DNA of 34,222 nt. It comes from Patescibacteria group bacterium. GTDB lineage: Bacteria > Patescibacteriota > 4484-211. Both the position numbers and the translations under genes were made by a program. The DNA is taken from contig JAHISN010000064.1 in assembly GCA_018818265.1 (NCBI GenBank), forward strand, positions 1 through 34,222. Direction: 5' to 3'. Within the stretch, counting starts at the first letter, position 1. Every line of letters starts with the position of its first letter. This document shows, in pieces, positions 9,382 to 18,593 of this stretch. The notes below the pieces were generated by a model. The model saw only the letters and a program-made list of their open reading frames with translations, searched no databases and had not been told where the DNA came from.

Positions 9382-9689
9382 TTTATTAACTCCAACTTTA
9401 AATGGTTAATGTTACCCTCTCCGTCAATAGCTTCACTTTTTGAATAGACTTTATAATTGTCCGAACCGTAAGTTATCTTGTCGTTAATATTTATAGATAA
9501 AGAACCCTTGCAATAAACAATTGCTTCAATAGTAACCAACTGGCCGTTTGGCAGTAGCTTCTCTTTGTTCTTTTTTTGAAACCTAGCGTTTTGGTCAGTG
9601 CCAGTTCCAAATGTAGCCCTACCATATCTATTGTTGGCAGTCTTTGTAGCTACTGTTATTGTTTGATTGAAAAACCCTACAGGATTCAT
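9360..9689 (-). CDS. Head closure/head-tail adaptor protein
   Basis: 109 aa, small beta protein between connector and gp10-like protein. Confidence 0.6.
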   Translation of the reverse strand: MNPVGFFNQTITVATKTANNRYGRATFGTGTDQNARFQKKNKEKLLPNGQLVTIEAIVYCKGSLSININDKITYGSDNYKVYSKSEAIDGEGNINHLKLELIKWLETST

Positions 9690-10363
9690 ACCTCTATTTC
9701 TCCGACAATGTTCCTAATTCCATTTAGAAGCATTTTAGCTTTTGGGGCAATTAGATCATTGATACGATTTCCAGTACCAGACTTGCTATAAGAATAATCA
9801 CCAATTGACTCACTTTGTATGTTTGCCTTGTTAGTAGAAAAGAAACTATCTCCCATGTTTATTTTATATTCTACTTGGCAGGCAACCGCTCTTTTTAATT
9901 TCTCGGGAATAAATTTGTACCAAGTGTTTGGCACATTCTCACTATCAAAATGAGCGTCTTCTAATCTTGGAAATTTACCTAACTGAAAGATTCTATAATA
10001 AGAAGTACTATCTAGGGACACACTAAATTCTTCTGTGGTTAGCACTCCTGCCAGTGTACTGCTAAGACACATCTTTCTCTCTCCCTGACCAATTCCGCCT
10101 ATAATTTCAACCATACAGTATTTAAAATAGTCTTTTTGAAACAAGTTCTGATGTTTAGTTTGTAGTGTCAAAGATGTGGTAGAGCCACCCGTCGCCATCC
10201 CCCTGTATTCTACTTCAATCGCCTTGTCTTGAAACCCGACATAAGCGTCAATTAATTCCTCCGCCTGCGATATTTGATCTTCCGCTTCATCGTCATCTAT
10301 TACCGTGATATCGGCAAATTCTTCCAGTTCTGCGATTGTAAGATAATTTCTTTTACTAGCCAT
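9686..10363 (-). CDS. Head-tail connector (gp6-like)
   Basis: 225 aa; helical N-terminus EDQISQAEELIDAYVGFQ; synteny upstream of head closure. Confidence 0.65.
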   Translation of the reverse strand: MASKRNYLTIAELEEFADITVIDDDEAEDQISQAEELIDAYVGFQDKAIEVEYRGMATGGSTTSLTLQTKHQNLFQKDYFKYCMVEIIGGIGQGERKMCLSSTLAGVLTTEEFSVSLDSTSYYRIFQLGKFPRLEDAHFDSENVPNTWYKFIPEKLKRAVACQVEYKINMGDSFFSTNKANIQSESIGDYSYSKSGTGNRINDLIAPKAKMLLNGIRNIVGEIEV

Positions 10364-13300
10364 TTTTATATATCCAATTTTTAGTTAATTTATTATACCA
10401 TTTGAAATTGTTCGGTTGTTGGAAGGTCGTATCGTTTTTGTTTTCCCATTTATCTTTAGCCCCGAGATCGCTGACAAACTGAGTGTTGTTTTTTTCATAC
10501 CATTGTTGCTTAGGTGAAGGACTCGGTGAGAATGATGAGGATGGACTTAGTGAAGGTGATTGAGATGGAGAGGCCGATGAACTTGGTGATTCACTAGGTG
10601 ATTGTGACGGAGAAACAGAACTTGAGGGGGATTGGCTCGGACTAATAGAAGGACTTTGGCTCGGACTTGTGGATGAGGACGGTGAAACACTTGGTGAAAC
10701 AGACGGACTGCCCGAAGGGCTAGCTGATGAAGAAGGTGATTTGCTTGGCGACTCGCTTGGGGAAGCTGACTGGGAAACACTAGACGACGGTGATAATGAG
10801 GGAGAGATAGAAGGACTGGCGGACGGAGAAGATGACGATGATGTACTTGAGGACGGAGAAAGGCTGGCGCTATTAGAAGATGATGGACTAGCTGATGGGG
10901 ACACGGAAGATGACGGACTTAAAGACGGACTGCTCGAAGAACTGGGTGATAATGATGATGACGGGGAAACGGATGGGGATTCAGATGAAGAGGGACTTTT
11001 GGAGGGACTTTCTGACGAACTTGGAGACACTGACGGTGACTCACTTGGTGACTCGGATGGAGAAATTGAAGATGATGGAGATAGGCTGGGTGACTCACTT
11101 GGGGAAACGCTTGACGATTCACTAGAAATTTCCGACGGAGAAACACTACTAGACGGGCTTAAAGAGGGTGAGACTGATGAAGAAGGTGAACTAGAGGGGC
11201 TCTCACTTGGAGACGATGAGGGGGAGGTTGATGGTGAGTTTGACGGGCTCTCACTAGGAGACTGCGAAGAACTTGGACTTACTGACGGACTAACAGACGG
11301 CGACTCTGACGGAGACACGCTAGAAGATGGGGACGAGCTTGGACTTTCGGACGGGGATTCAGACGGAGAAACAGAACTACTTGGTGACAAACTAGGTGAA
11401 GCCGAAGACGACGGCGAGACAGATGGCGAGATAGACGGAGAATTAGATGGAGAATTTGACGGGGAAACAGATGAACTTGGGCTGGTAGAAGGTGATTGCG
11501 AAGAACTGGGGCTCAAAGAGGCGCTAGGACTTAAACTAGGTGACTGAGAAGAAGAAGGTGACAAGCTTGGGGAAGTTGATGAGCTCGGGGACTCGCTCGG
11601 ACTTTCACTTGATGATTCACTGGGACTTTCCGAACTTGAAGGAGATAGTGAAGGTGATTGGGAAGGAGAGTTGCTAGGGCTACTAGAAGGACTTAACGAC
11701 GGGCTTTGGCTTGGAGATTCACTAGGACTAACTGATGTCGATGGTGAGGTTGAAGGACTTTCCGAAGGGCTAACCGACGGTGAGATTGAACTGCTGGGTG
11801 AGAGGCTTGGAGATTCTGATGGTGATTCACTAGAGCTTGGAGAAAGCGAAGGAGACACCGAAGGACTTTCGGAGGGGCTCACCGAACTACTAGGGCTTAA
11901 AGAAGGTGACTCGCTGGGACTTTCAGAAGGACTTTCACTAGAACTCGGAGAAAGAGAGGGGGATTCAGATGGCGACAAAGAAGGGGAGATAGAACTTGAA
12001 GGGCTTGTACTCGGGCTTTCGCTCGGTGAAGTACTGGGAGATTCACTGGCAGACGGAGATAAGGAAGGGGATTCTGATGGAGATTGCGAGGGAGAGTTTG
12101 AAGAACTAGGACTTAAACTAGGGCTAGTAGAGGGAGAATTTGAAGGAGACTGTGAACTAGAGGGACTCAAAGAAGGGCTAACACTTGGGCTATTACTGGG
12201 AGAGATACTAGAACTTGGGCTTCGTGAGGGAGAATTAGAGGATGACGGACTACGACTAGGAGAGTTGGATGAAGAAGGACTAATAGACGGTGAATTTGAG
12301 GGAGAGGTGGAAGGACTGTTTGATGAGGATGGGGATAAACTAGGACTTTGAGAAGGGGAAAGAGATGGGGACAAGCTAGAACTAGGGGACAATGAGGGAC
12401 TTTGAGAAGAACTAGGGCTTGGTGAAGGCGACTCTGACGGGCTTTGGCTTGGAGAAGTAGACGGAGATTCGCTAGAACTTGGTGATAAAGATGGAGAAGC
12501 TGAGGGTGAGGCTGATGGACTTGGAGAATTTATAGTTCCGTCATAAAGACTTCCGATTTCGTCAGAAGTTAAGATTCGACTAAAAACAGCCAATTCATCC
12601 AAAACTGCGTCAAGCCCAACAGTTGCCTCTGTGCTTGCACCAACACAAAAAGTTGCCGTGCTATTATAGACAGTAGTCCCTATACCTCCCTGAACCAAAG
12701 TTCCTGCCTCACCAACACCGTTTTTGTAAAAAGTGCATGAATCTGAACTTATGTCAAAAGTCACTGCAACATGTGTCCATCTGCCTGTTGACACCGTAGA
12801 CGTACTTTTTAATTGGATTGCATGTCCACCAGACCAGTCGTTAGTACCATTATCTGTAACACTAACGTACAATTTATTATCGGAGTTTATAAAAAACAAA
12901 TAAGCTCTCTGGTTAGATGTGCCGTTCCACTTACCACATATATACCCGATACCAGTGGCGGTTTTTTTTATCCATGCTGAGATTGTAAAATCGCCAGACA
13001 AATCTAAATCAGTCTGTGAACCATCTGATATGTAAGCATATTGTGCCGAAGACAAAACCAAATTTAGTCCTTTTCCGAAAAAACCAGTTACATAAGACGG
13101 AGAACCAGAAAGGGTTAAATCATTGTTATTTTCGGTTGTGTCCAATGAATTGTCTTCGAATCTCCAATATCCAGCCAGATTATCATCATTCAACAGTCCA
13201 GTAGTGTTTAATTCTACTGAATTTATTGTACCATCATAAATACTGGCTACTTGGTCAGACGATAAGGCAAGCCCGTTAAAAACAGCCACATCGTCAAGTG

Positions 13301-13913
13301 ACCCAGTTACAAAAGAAATTGCCCCAGTGCTAAATGGGTCTCGACAACCAAACCGAACGACGTTTGTCGGGTCATACGAAGGGGCATTTGACCACGCCTT
13401 TGTTGTCTGAAGTGAACCATCGACGTAAATTTTCAAATTCGTTCCGTCCCATGTACCAGTAATCATGTGCCACCCACCATCGCAAACACTTGCCGTACCC
13501 ACGCACTGAGCCCAGTCCGTATTTTCAAGAGTGCCAGTATCTTTTCCTGAAACCAAGACTGCGTACCCAGAAGAATTTACATCTAACATAATTCCTGCGG
13601 TATTTGGTGTAACCGTATATGACGCAAAAATGGCCTGAATTGCTCCTGTTGTAGAGCTTTTTATCCAAGCATTAATCGAGAAGTTGCCCGTCGGCTTAAA
13701 ATCTGCATGGTCTGAAATTGAATACCCGTCATTACCATCTAAATCAACAGCCCCACCAAAAACACCATCCCCCTCCGCTGGGTCAGATATTGCCGTCAAA
13801 GTGTGACCTTGACTACTACTATCTGTAGTTAAAGCCCCAGATTCAAAACGATAATATGATTTGAGATATGTGCTATTAAAAAGACCTGTGGTTATGATTT
13901 CCGCTGAAGCCAT
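10356..13913 (-). CDS. Giant display/fibre-like protein: two LamG-like domains, about 670-aa SPS-repeat region, short WY-rich C-terminus
   Basis: 1185 aa; two concanavalin/LamG-like domains (FSINAWIKSSTTGAIQAIF..., FTISAWIKKTATGIGYICG...), each ending S(I/L)YDGTINS; then SPSx/SPSSSx repeats; C-terminus WYEKNNTQFVSDLGAKDKWENKND.... Confidence 0.85.
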   Translation of the reverse strand: MASAEIITTGLFNSTYLKSYYRFESGALTTDSSSQGHTLTAISDPAEGDGVFGGAVDLDGNDGYSISDHADFKPTGNFSINAWIKSSTTGAIQAIFASYTVTPNTAGIMLDVNSSGYAVLVSGKDTGTLENTDWAQCVGTASVCDGGWHMITGTWDGTNLKIYVDGSLQTTKAWSNAPSYDPTNVVRFGCRDPFSTGAISFVTGSLDDVAVFNGLALSSDQVASIYDGTINSVELNTTGLLNDDNLAGYWRFEDNSLDTTENNNDLTLSGSPSYVTGFFGKGLNLVLSSAQYAYISDGSQTDLDLSGDFTISAWIKKTATGIGYICGKWNGTSNQRAYLFFINSDNKLYVSVTDNGTNDWSGGHAIQLKSTSTVSTGRWTHVAVTFDISSDSCTFYKNGVGEAGTLVQGGIGTTVYNSTATFCVGASTEATVGLDAVLDELAVFSRILTSDEIGSLYDGTINSPSPSASPSASPSLSPSSSESPSTSPSQSPSESPSPSPSSSQSPSLSPSSSLSPSLSPSQSPSLSPSSSNSPSTSPSNSPSISPSSSNSPSRSPSSSNSPSRSPSSSISPSNSPSVSPSLSPSSSQSPSNSPSTSPSLSPSSSNSPSQSPSESPSLSPSASESPSTSPSESPSTSPSSSISPSLSPSESPSLSPSSSESPSESPSESPSLSPSSSVSPSESPSVSPSLSPSSSESPSESPSLSPSSSISPSVSPSESPSTSPSTSVSPSESPSQSPSLSPSSSPSNSPSQSPSLSPSSSESPSESSSESPSESPSSSTSPSLSPSSSQSPSLSPSASLSPSSSQSPSTSPSSSVSPSNSPSNSPSISPSVSPSSSASPSLSPSSSVSPSESPSESPSSSPSSSVSPSESPSVSPSVSPSSSQSPSESPSNSPSTSPSSSPSESPSSSPSSSVSPSLSPSSSVSPSEISSESSSVSPSESPSLSPSSSISPSESPSESPSVSPSSSESPSKSPSSSESPSVSPSSSLSPSSSSSPSLSPSSSVSPSASPSSSNSASLSPSSSTSSSSSPSASPSISPSLSPSSSVSQSASPSESPSKSPSSSASPSGSPSVSPSVSPSSSTSPSQSPSISPSQSPSSSVSPSQSPSESPSSSASPSQSPSLSPSSSFSPSPSPKQQWYEKNNTQFVSDLGAKDKWENKNDTTFQQPNNFKWYNKLTKNWIYKNG
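10513..12525 (-). repeat. Ser-Pro-Ser-x mucin-like low-complexity repeat tract
   Basis: Mix of SPSx and SPSSSx units with variable x (A,L,E,T,Q,N,V,I,R,K,G); codons vary between units. Confidence 0.95.
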
Positions 13914-13939
13914 AATTAATTATACCTTTTCTCTCGGTC

Positions 13940-15616
13940 TTATCCCAACAATCTTTTGACATTATCCCATTCGGAGATAGTATCAATCGTGCCTTCCTGC
14001 CATCTTTTGGGTTTACGTCTAAACTGGTCTATCCTCCACCTTTTTCGACTAACATTACTTCCATGAGTAATGTCTATACTAGGCTTAGGAGAATAAAAAG
14101 TCTTGAAGGGGTATGAATTTTCCCACTTAATTCTTCCATGGGTCATCGGTTCGAAACCTATCTTTAACATAGAAAACTCTTTAAACTGGTCTTTTTCCAT
14201 TAAAGCGATTCTTTCTTTAAAATGTTTAATAGCAATATCTCTGTAAACTACCAATCCCGATAAAGGTGAACAGTCATAACTAATAGCAAAACCATCGTTA
14301 AGTCTTAAAAACCAATAGTTTTCCTCGTAATACCAAGTGTTTCTATCTGGTGGAGTAAAGGCAAAATGTTCTGGGGGATACAAGACATCATGCTCACAAA
14401 AGAACACAATGTCTGTATCCAGCTCCTCTAAAGCAGTTAAAATTTGTTTAGTCATGGTCAAATACCCTCTCTCGCCTTTAAAAACTTTGTTCTTACCAAA
14501 ATCCATCGGTTTTAGAGAACAGGACACTATTGGTAATTTATGGTCTCGACAAGCACTTTTCCATAATTGTTTCTGACAAGCTTTCATAACCTTCTCATCT
14601 AACTGATTATCTGTGTAATATATGACCCCTTTTGTGCCTGATAGCTTCACTATAGGCTCTGTGCTTGACGTTTTTTCGACTACTGGTACTTTTCCACCTA
14701 TTTTTTTCAAATCATCTTCTGTCCATTTTGGTACTGGCCAGAATTTCTCTACTAACCAACTAATTGGTCGTTCACCTTTAAATCTCCCATCAAAAAACAT
14801 CTCCCGTGCAGTTTTTTTCGCATTTGAAATCTGACCCTGTCCTAGCAAGTATGGAAAACCAAAATCCCCTCCCTGAGTTCTAAATAAATGCGCATACCAA
14901 GTCTTATGGTTTATTATCACCCTTCCGCCAGAAAGCCAAGTCTTACACGCCACCTCGATTCCTTGAGAACCCCAATTGCCAAAGTTTTCATCACAAATAT
15001 TAAGCTCCCAATATTTATCTCTAGTCAACATAAAACAAGAGCCTTGAAGGGACATGCTTTCAGTTAGGTCTCCTTGGTCTTTGTACCATTGTCTATTTTT
15101 ACAATCATTGAAATATTGAAAGTGAGGTTCTGGGTCAAAACAATACGACGTGGATGAAGGGTTAGTTTTAGCAATCCAAACAACGTCCTTTTCCGTCGGC
15201 TCACCACATACTTTACAGACTCCGCTTGGGCTTTGATATCTGGTATGTCCATTCTTACACTTCCAATTAAATGCATGCAAATTCCTCATTATCGGGGCGA
15301 CAGTCCAGTCATCGTGCATATCAGCCATTAACTTCACGTCAAATCCCTGATCGAAGGCACAATGAGCGTCTACTTTCATCACATATTTTGCTTTTGATAA
15401 TCGGCAAAGTTGATTGGTCATTGCCCTTTGGCCAATTGACTCGGAAACATGAACAACAGTTACCCTAGGATTGTCTTTTATTGGAGTGGCAGGCCAATTT
15501 CCATCACAACCGACTATAATTTCTGTATTACCTTCTATGTGTTGCAAAATGTCATCTATCGTTCTGACCAAAAACTCCTCGTTTCGGGCTGGTATTAAAA
15601 TAGATAAATCGTACAT
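13940..15616 (-). CDS. Two-domain glycosyltransferase: GT2/GT27-like N-terminal half with Zn-ribbon-like insert, plus a second GT-like C-terminal half
   Basis: 558 aa; LSILIPARNEEFL, VDAHCAF, NWGSQGIEVACKTWLSGGRVIINHKTWYAHLFRTQ; insert CKNGH...CKVCG; C-terminal DIVFFCEHDVLYPPEHF. Confidence 0.85.
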   Translation of the reverse strand: MYDLSILIPARNEEFLVRTIDDILQHIEGNTEIIVGCDGNWPATPIKDNPRVTVVHVSESIGQRAMTNQLCRLSKAKYVMKVDAHCAFDQGFDVKLMADMHDDWTVAPIMRNLHAFNWKCKNGHTRYQSPSGVCKVCGEPTEKDVVWIAKTNPSSTSYCFDPEPHFQYFNDCKNRQWYKDQGDLTESMSLQGSCFMLTRDKYWELNICDENFGNWGSQGIEVACKTWLSGGRVIINHKTWYAHLFRTQGGDFGFPYLLGQGQISNAKKTAREMFFDGRFKGERPISWLVEKFWPVPKWTEDDLKKIGGKVPVVEKTSSTEPIVKLSGTKGVIYYTDNQLDEKVMKACQKQLWKSACRDHKLPIVSCSLKPMDFGKNKVFKGERGYLTMTKQILTALEELDTDIVFFCEHDVLYPPEHFAFTPPDRNTWYYEENYWFLRLNDGFAISYDCSPLSGLVVYRDIAIKHFKERIALMEKDQFKEFSMLKIGFEPMTHGRIKWENSYPFKTFYSPKPSIDITHGSNVSRKRWRIDQFRRKPKRWQEGTIDTISEWDNVKRLLG

Positions 15617-15632
15617 AATTTAGTATAACAGC

Positions 15633-16397
15633 CTAACCAACCCACTCCTTGTTCTTTTTAAGGATTCCCCGTGTAATTTGTGGATTATAACCGAGGGATT
15701 CAGCAAAAGCACACCAAGCATAAACATCCTTTGGAATACATTTAGAGCTCATGCCTCTTTTTTCTGGGTATATAAAAGTAAACCATAAATTAAATCTTGG
15801 ATCATCTCCGTAAACTGCGTCTCGAATTTGGTAGTAGTCGACTCCCGAAATTTCGCAAACATCATATAATTCCTGACACTGGGCAACCTTGAAGGCAATA
15901 GCTCTATTTTCGCTTAGTTTGATTATCTCCGCCTCCAATGAAGATACTTGGCGAATAGTTACGTTTGCATTATAAACCTCGGTGTATAGGTCAATTAAAT
16001 CCCTCCTTGCTTCTGGTTGTCCGCCGATAATTAAAAATGGCCTAGCCTTTGGATCTAATAATGGATGTTGCGGTGTCTCACCTAGATACTCTGGCTGAAA
16101 GACTATTTTTTTGTTATATTTTACCGACCAATTTAGGGTGTCGTTTGGGTTTACTGTTGATCTTATTACAATAAGAGGACACTTACACCACTCAACACAT
16201 TCTTCAACAATTGAAGTGTCCAGCCTACCTTCTTCTATACAAGGGGTTGGAACTCCTATAAAAGCCACGTCACAATTATTTACGTCTTCCTTTGTAACAT
16301 TATTTTTTAACATCGGATCGTAAATTGTGGCCTCTGGGAACAACTTCCCCATTGATTTGCCTACCCACCCGAAACCGATTATCGCTATTTTTTTCAT
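15633..16397 (-). CDS. Short UDP-glucose/nucleotide-sugar 6-dehydrogenase-like protein
   Basis: 254 aa; MKKIAIIGFGWVGKSMG Rossmann start, FIGVPTPC, FQPEYLGE, SKCIPKDVYAW (cf. GxCxPKD catalytic Cys). Lacks the usual C-terminal domain. Confidence 0.75.
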   Translation of the reverse strand: MKKIAIIGFGWVGKSMGKLFPEATIYDPMLKNNVTKEDVNNCDVAFIGVPTPCIEEGRLDTSIVEECVEWCKCPLIVIRSTVNPNDTLNWSVKYNKKIVFQPEYLGETPQHPLLDPKARPFLIIGGQPEARRDLIDLYTEVYNANVTIRQVSSLEAEIIKLSENRAIAFKVAQCQELYDVCEISGVDYYQIRDAVYGDDPRFNLWFTFIYPEKRGMSSKCIPKDVYAWCAFAESLGYNPQITRGILKKNKEWVG

Positions 16398-17143
16398 AGT
16401 TTGTTTGGTTGTGCAACAGGCTCATAACTTAAAGAATGAAACAAACCTTTTGGGTTTAGATCATAATTCACGTTATATCTACCTATTGGAAATATATAAA
16501 TTTTAGAACCTACGATTGGTTTAAGACCGTACTTGACGGCATAATGATTCCACCTCGTATTAAAATATGAGTCCTCGCCTTTCTTTGAAGTGGCATGATG
16601 TCCGTAAGTACAAGCCTTCTCTGGGTATCCGCCGAGATTTTCAAATGTAGATTTCTTCATACAAAAAGTATTCCCGTGATATGAAGCATATAAACCCCTC
16701 TTGGAAGTAAAACGTGATTCATCTATCCCGTAATCTTTCAAAACTTGTTTTTCCTGAGTCAAGCACCCATCTTCATCCAAAACTGCCAAAAATCTAGGGA
16801 AAATCATTTTATCACCAGTAAAATTATATGAGTCCATTATTGCCTCGTAAGACAATATGTGATCGGCGTCAGTCATTAAAATATACTCACCAGACGATTC
16901 CTTTACCCCCCTGTTTCTCGCCAACCCCTGAGTCCAAGGGCGTTTATCATTTGTATAGATAATCTTCAAGTTTTTTAAGCTATAGCCCTCATGTCGGGGA
17001 GAACTGCCATCGTCTACTAGTATAAATTCTATATCGTCGGGAAGTTGGAGTTTGGAGAAAAACTTCATTTGCCTCTCTATGACACCGTGACTGTTATAGA
17101 CTGCTATTATTATTGATAGTTTCATTTTACATATAGCCAACAC
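16394..17143 (-). CDS. GT2 family glycosyltransferase
   Basis: 249 aa; MKLSIIIAVYNSHG...FILVDDGSSP...LARNRGVKESSGEYILMTDADH (GT-A, DxD). Internal Met7 may be the real start. Confidence 0.88.
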   Translation of the reverse strand: MLAICKMKLSIIIAVYNSHGVIERQMKFFSKLQLPDDIEFILVDDGSSPRHEGYSLKNLKIIYTNDKRPWTQGLARNRGVKESSGEYILMTDADHILSYEAIMDSYNFTGDKMIFPRFLAVLDEDGCLTQEKQVLKDYGIDESRFTSKRGLYASYHGNTFCMKKSTFENLGGYPEKACTYGHHATSKKGEDSYFNTRWNHYAVKYGLKPIVGSKIYIFPIGRYNVNYDLNPKGLFHSLSYEPVAQPNKL

Positions 17144-17763
17144 TTGTTGGAATTATTGGTTGTTACAAACCAAGGTTTAATTTTATAAGATTTCATCCAC
17201 CCATCGACGGCATTAATAACATTCATGTCCTTCCAACGTCTACTATTTGAGTAATCATCAAAGTCGTGTCCATATATAATTCCGCCCTTTTTTACCTTTT
17301 TTGACCACAAGGCGATATCTTCAACGACGTATTCATAGGCGTGGTTTCCGTCTATAAACACAAAATCTAACGACTCATCGGGAATAGTCTTGACCACCCA
17401 ATTACTCCACCCTTGAATTAAAGTAGCCCTATCACCATATTTTTTATACACCTCGATGGATTCTCTATGAGCGTCTTTTATATCTTCCCTGTGGTAATCC
17501 TTGTATCCTGTGTACACCTCCCAAGCGTCTACACCTATTAGTTGCAAGTTTGGGTTTCTGTCTAAAAGATGTCTCGAATACGAAGCCCTATAAACACCAA
17601 TTTCAGCCCCTTTGTTGAAGCCTAGTTCACACAAAAGTTTTGGTATGTCCTTAAATCTCCCTATTGCCAACATTATCGGGGATGGTTGATTTAGGTCAAT
17701 GTTAAATTTTTTGACGATATAATCTAAAGTTTCCATAATTTTTCTTTCCAATTTGATGGCCAC
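17122..17763 (-). CDS. Class I SAM-dependent methyltransferase (Methyltransf_24-like)
   Basis: 213 aa; GAEIGVYRASYSRHLL...LIGVDAW...DFVFIDGNHAYEYVVEDIALW...GGIIYGHDFD. Confidence 0.8.
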   Translation of the reverse strand: MAIKLERKIMETLDYIVKKFNIDLNQPSPIMLAIGRFKDIPKLLCELGFNKGAEIGVYRASYSRHLLDRNPNLQLIGVDAWEVYTGYKDYHREDIKDAHRESIEVYKKYGDRATLIQGWSNWVVKTIPDESLDFVFIDGNHAYEYVVEDIALWSKKVKKGGIIYGHDFDDYSNSRRWKDMNVINAVDGWMKSYKIKPWFVTTNNSNKCWLYVK

Positions 17764-18587
17764 GACGGCATTAAAGGGAATTGCTCAATTAAACTAATAA
17801 AAAAGTCCTTGTTTTCGACCATCCATTTGCTATAAGAATAAGCATAAGATTTTCTGTTTTCGTTACGGCTCATCCAGTACATCCTTCCATACTTTTGACC
17901 TTTGTGGAGATGGGCATACCAAGTGTTCTTGTTTGTTACCACCCTTCCGCCGTTCAACCATGTAGTAAAAGAAATTTCCTCCGCTTCTTGACCCCAGCCA
18001 GTATATCCCTCAACTTGCATAAAACCCATCTTGTTAAACCAATCTTTTTCCATAAACCAACACGAACCCTGAAACGTGATAGTGTCGTCGATGGGGATAT
18101 CCCACCTCTCTAGCGTCCTCTCATCCCACTTAAAACCGTGAATACCAAGATCAGTAAAAAGAGGTTTGTACATAATATATTCGTAATCTATTGGTGGTCG
18201 ATTATCGCTCTGGGTTTGTAAGCACCAATTCTCTGCGTCCAGCCTATGTCTTCTTGGTATTTGCACCCAATTTGGTTGACTGTCCTTAACCAGCTGTTCA
18301 TCAAACCCTTTAGCGAACATGCAATGTGCGTCAACAGACATAACATATTTACCAGTACAAATTGAAATTGCATGATTTATTCCGTGTCTTTTCTGGGTGT
18401 ATGTGACTTTTGGAAGTCGGATATAATTTACTCTTGGATCTTTGACAATCTCCTCGGCTGGTGGCTCGTAACCGTCTAAAATTGGGAATACCTCTATTTC
18501 ACCTGTCGCATTTTTTAAAATGTCCTCAATCGTATTTTTTAAAAAGATCTCGTTTCTCGATGGAATAACAATGCTTACTTTATCCAT
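17724..18587 (-). CDS. GT2/GT27-like glycosyltransferase
   Basis: 287 aa; SIVIPSRNEIFLKNTIEDIL, YVMSVDAHCMF, GWGQEAEEISFTTWLNGGRVVTNKNTWYAHLHKGQ. Confidence 0.85.
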   Translation of the reverse strand: MDKVSIVIPSRNEIFLKNTIEDILKNATGEIEVFPILDGYEPPAEEIVKDPRVNYIRLPKVTYTQKRHGINHAISICTGKYVMSVDAHCMFAKGFDEQLVKDSQPNWVQIPRRHRLDAENWCLQTQSDNRPPIDYEYIMYKPLFTDLGIHGFKWDERTLERWDIPIDDTITFQGSCWFMEKDWFNKMGFMQVEGYTGWGQEAEEISFTTWLNGGRVVTNKNTWYAHLHKGQKYGRMYWMSRNENRKSYAYSYSKWMVENKDFFISLIEQFPLMPSWPSNWKEKLWKL

Positions 18588-18593
18588 AGTCTG

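Noticed and set aside
10669-12351. Long plus-strand ORFs (292 and 226 aa) rich in D/G/E/L in the SPS region
   Set aside because: They are the reverse-complement shadow of Ser/Pro codons, which cannot easily form stops in that frame. Composition is purely the antisense of the repeat; no start context or domain.
10513-12525. CRISPR-like repeat array
   Set aside because: No conserved DNA repeat with unique spacers; repetition is at the protein level with an open frame throughout.
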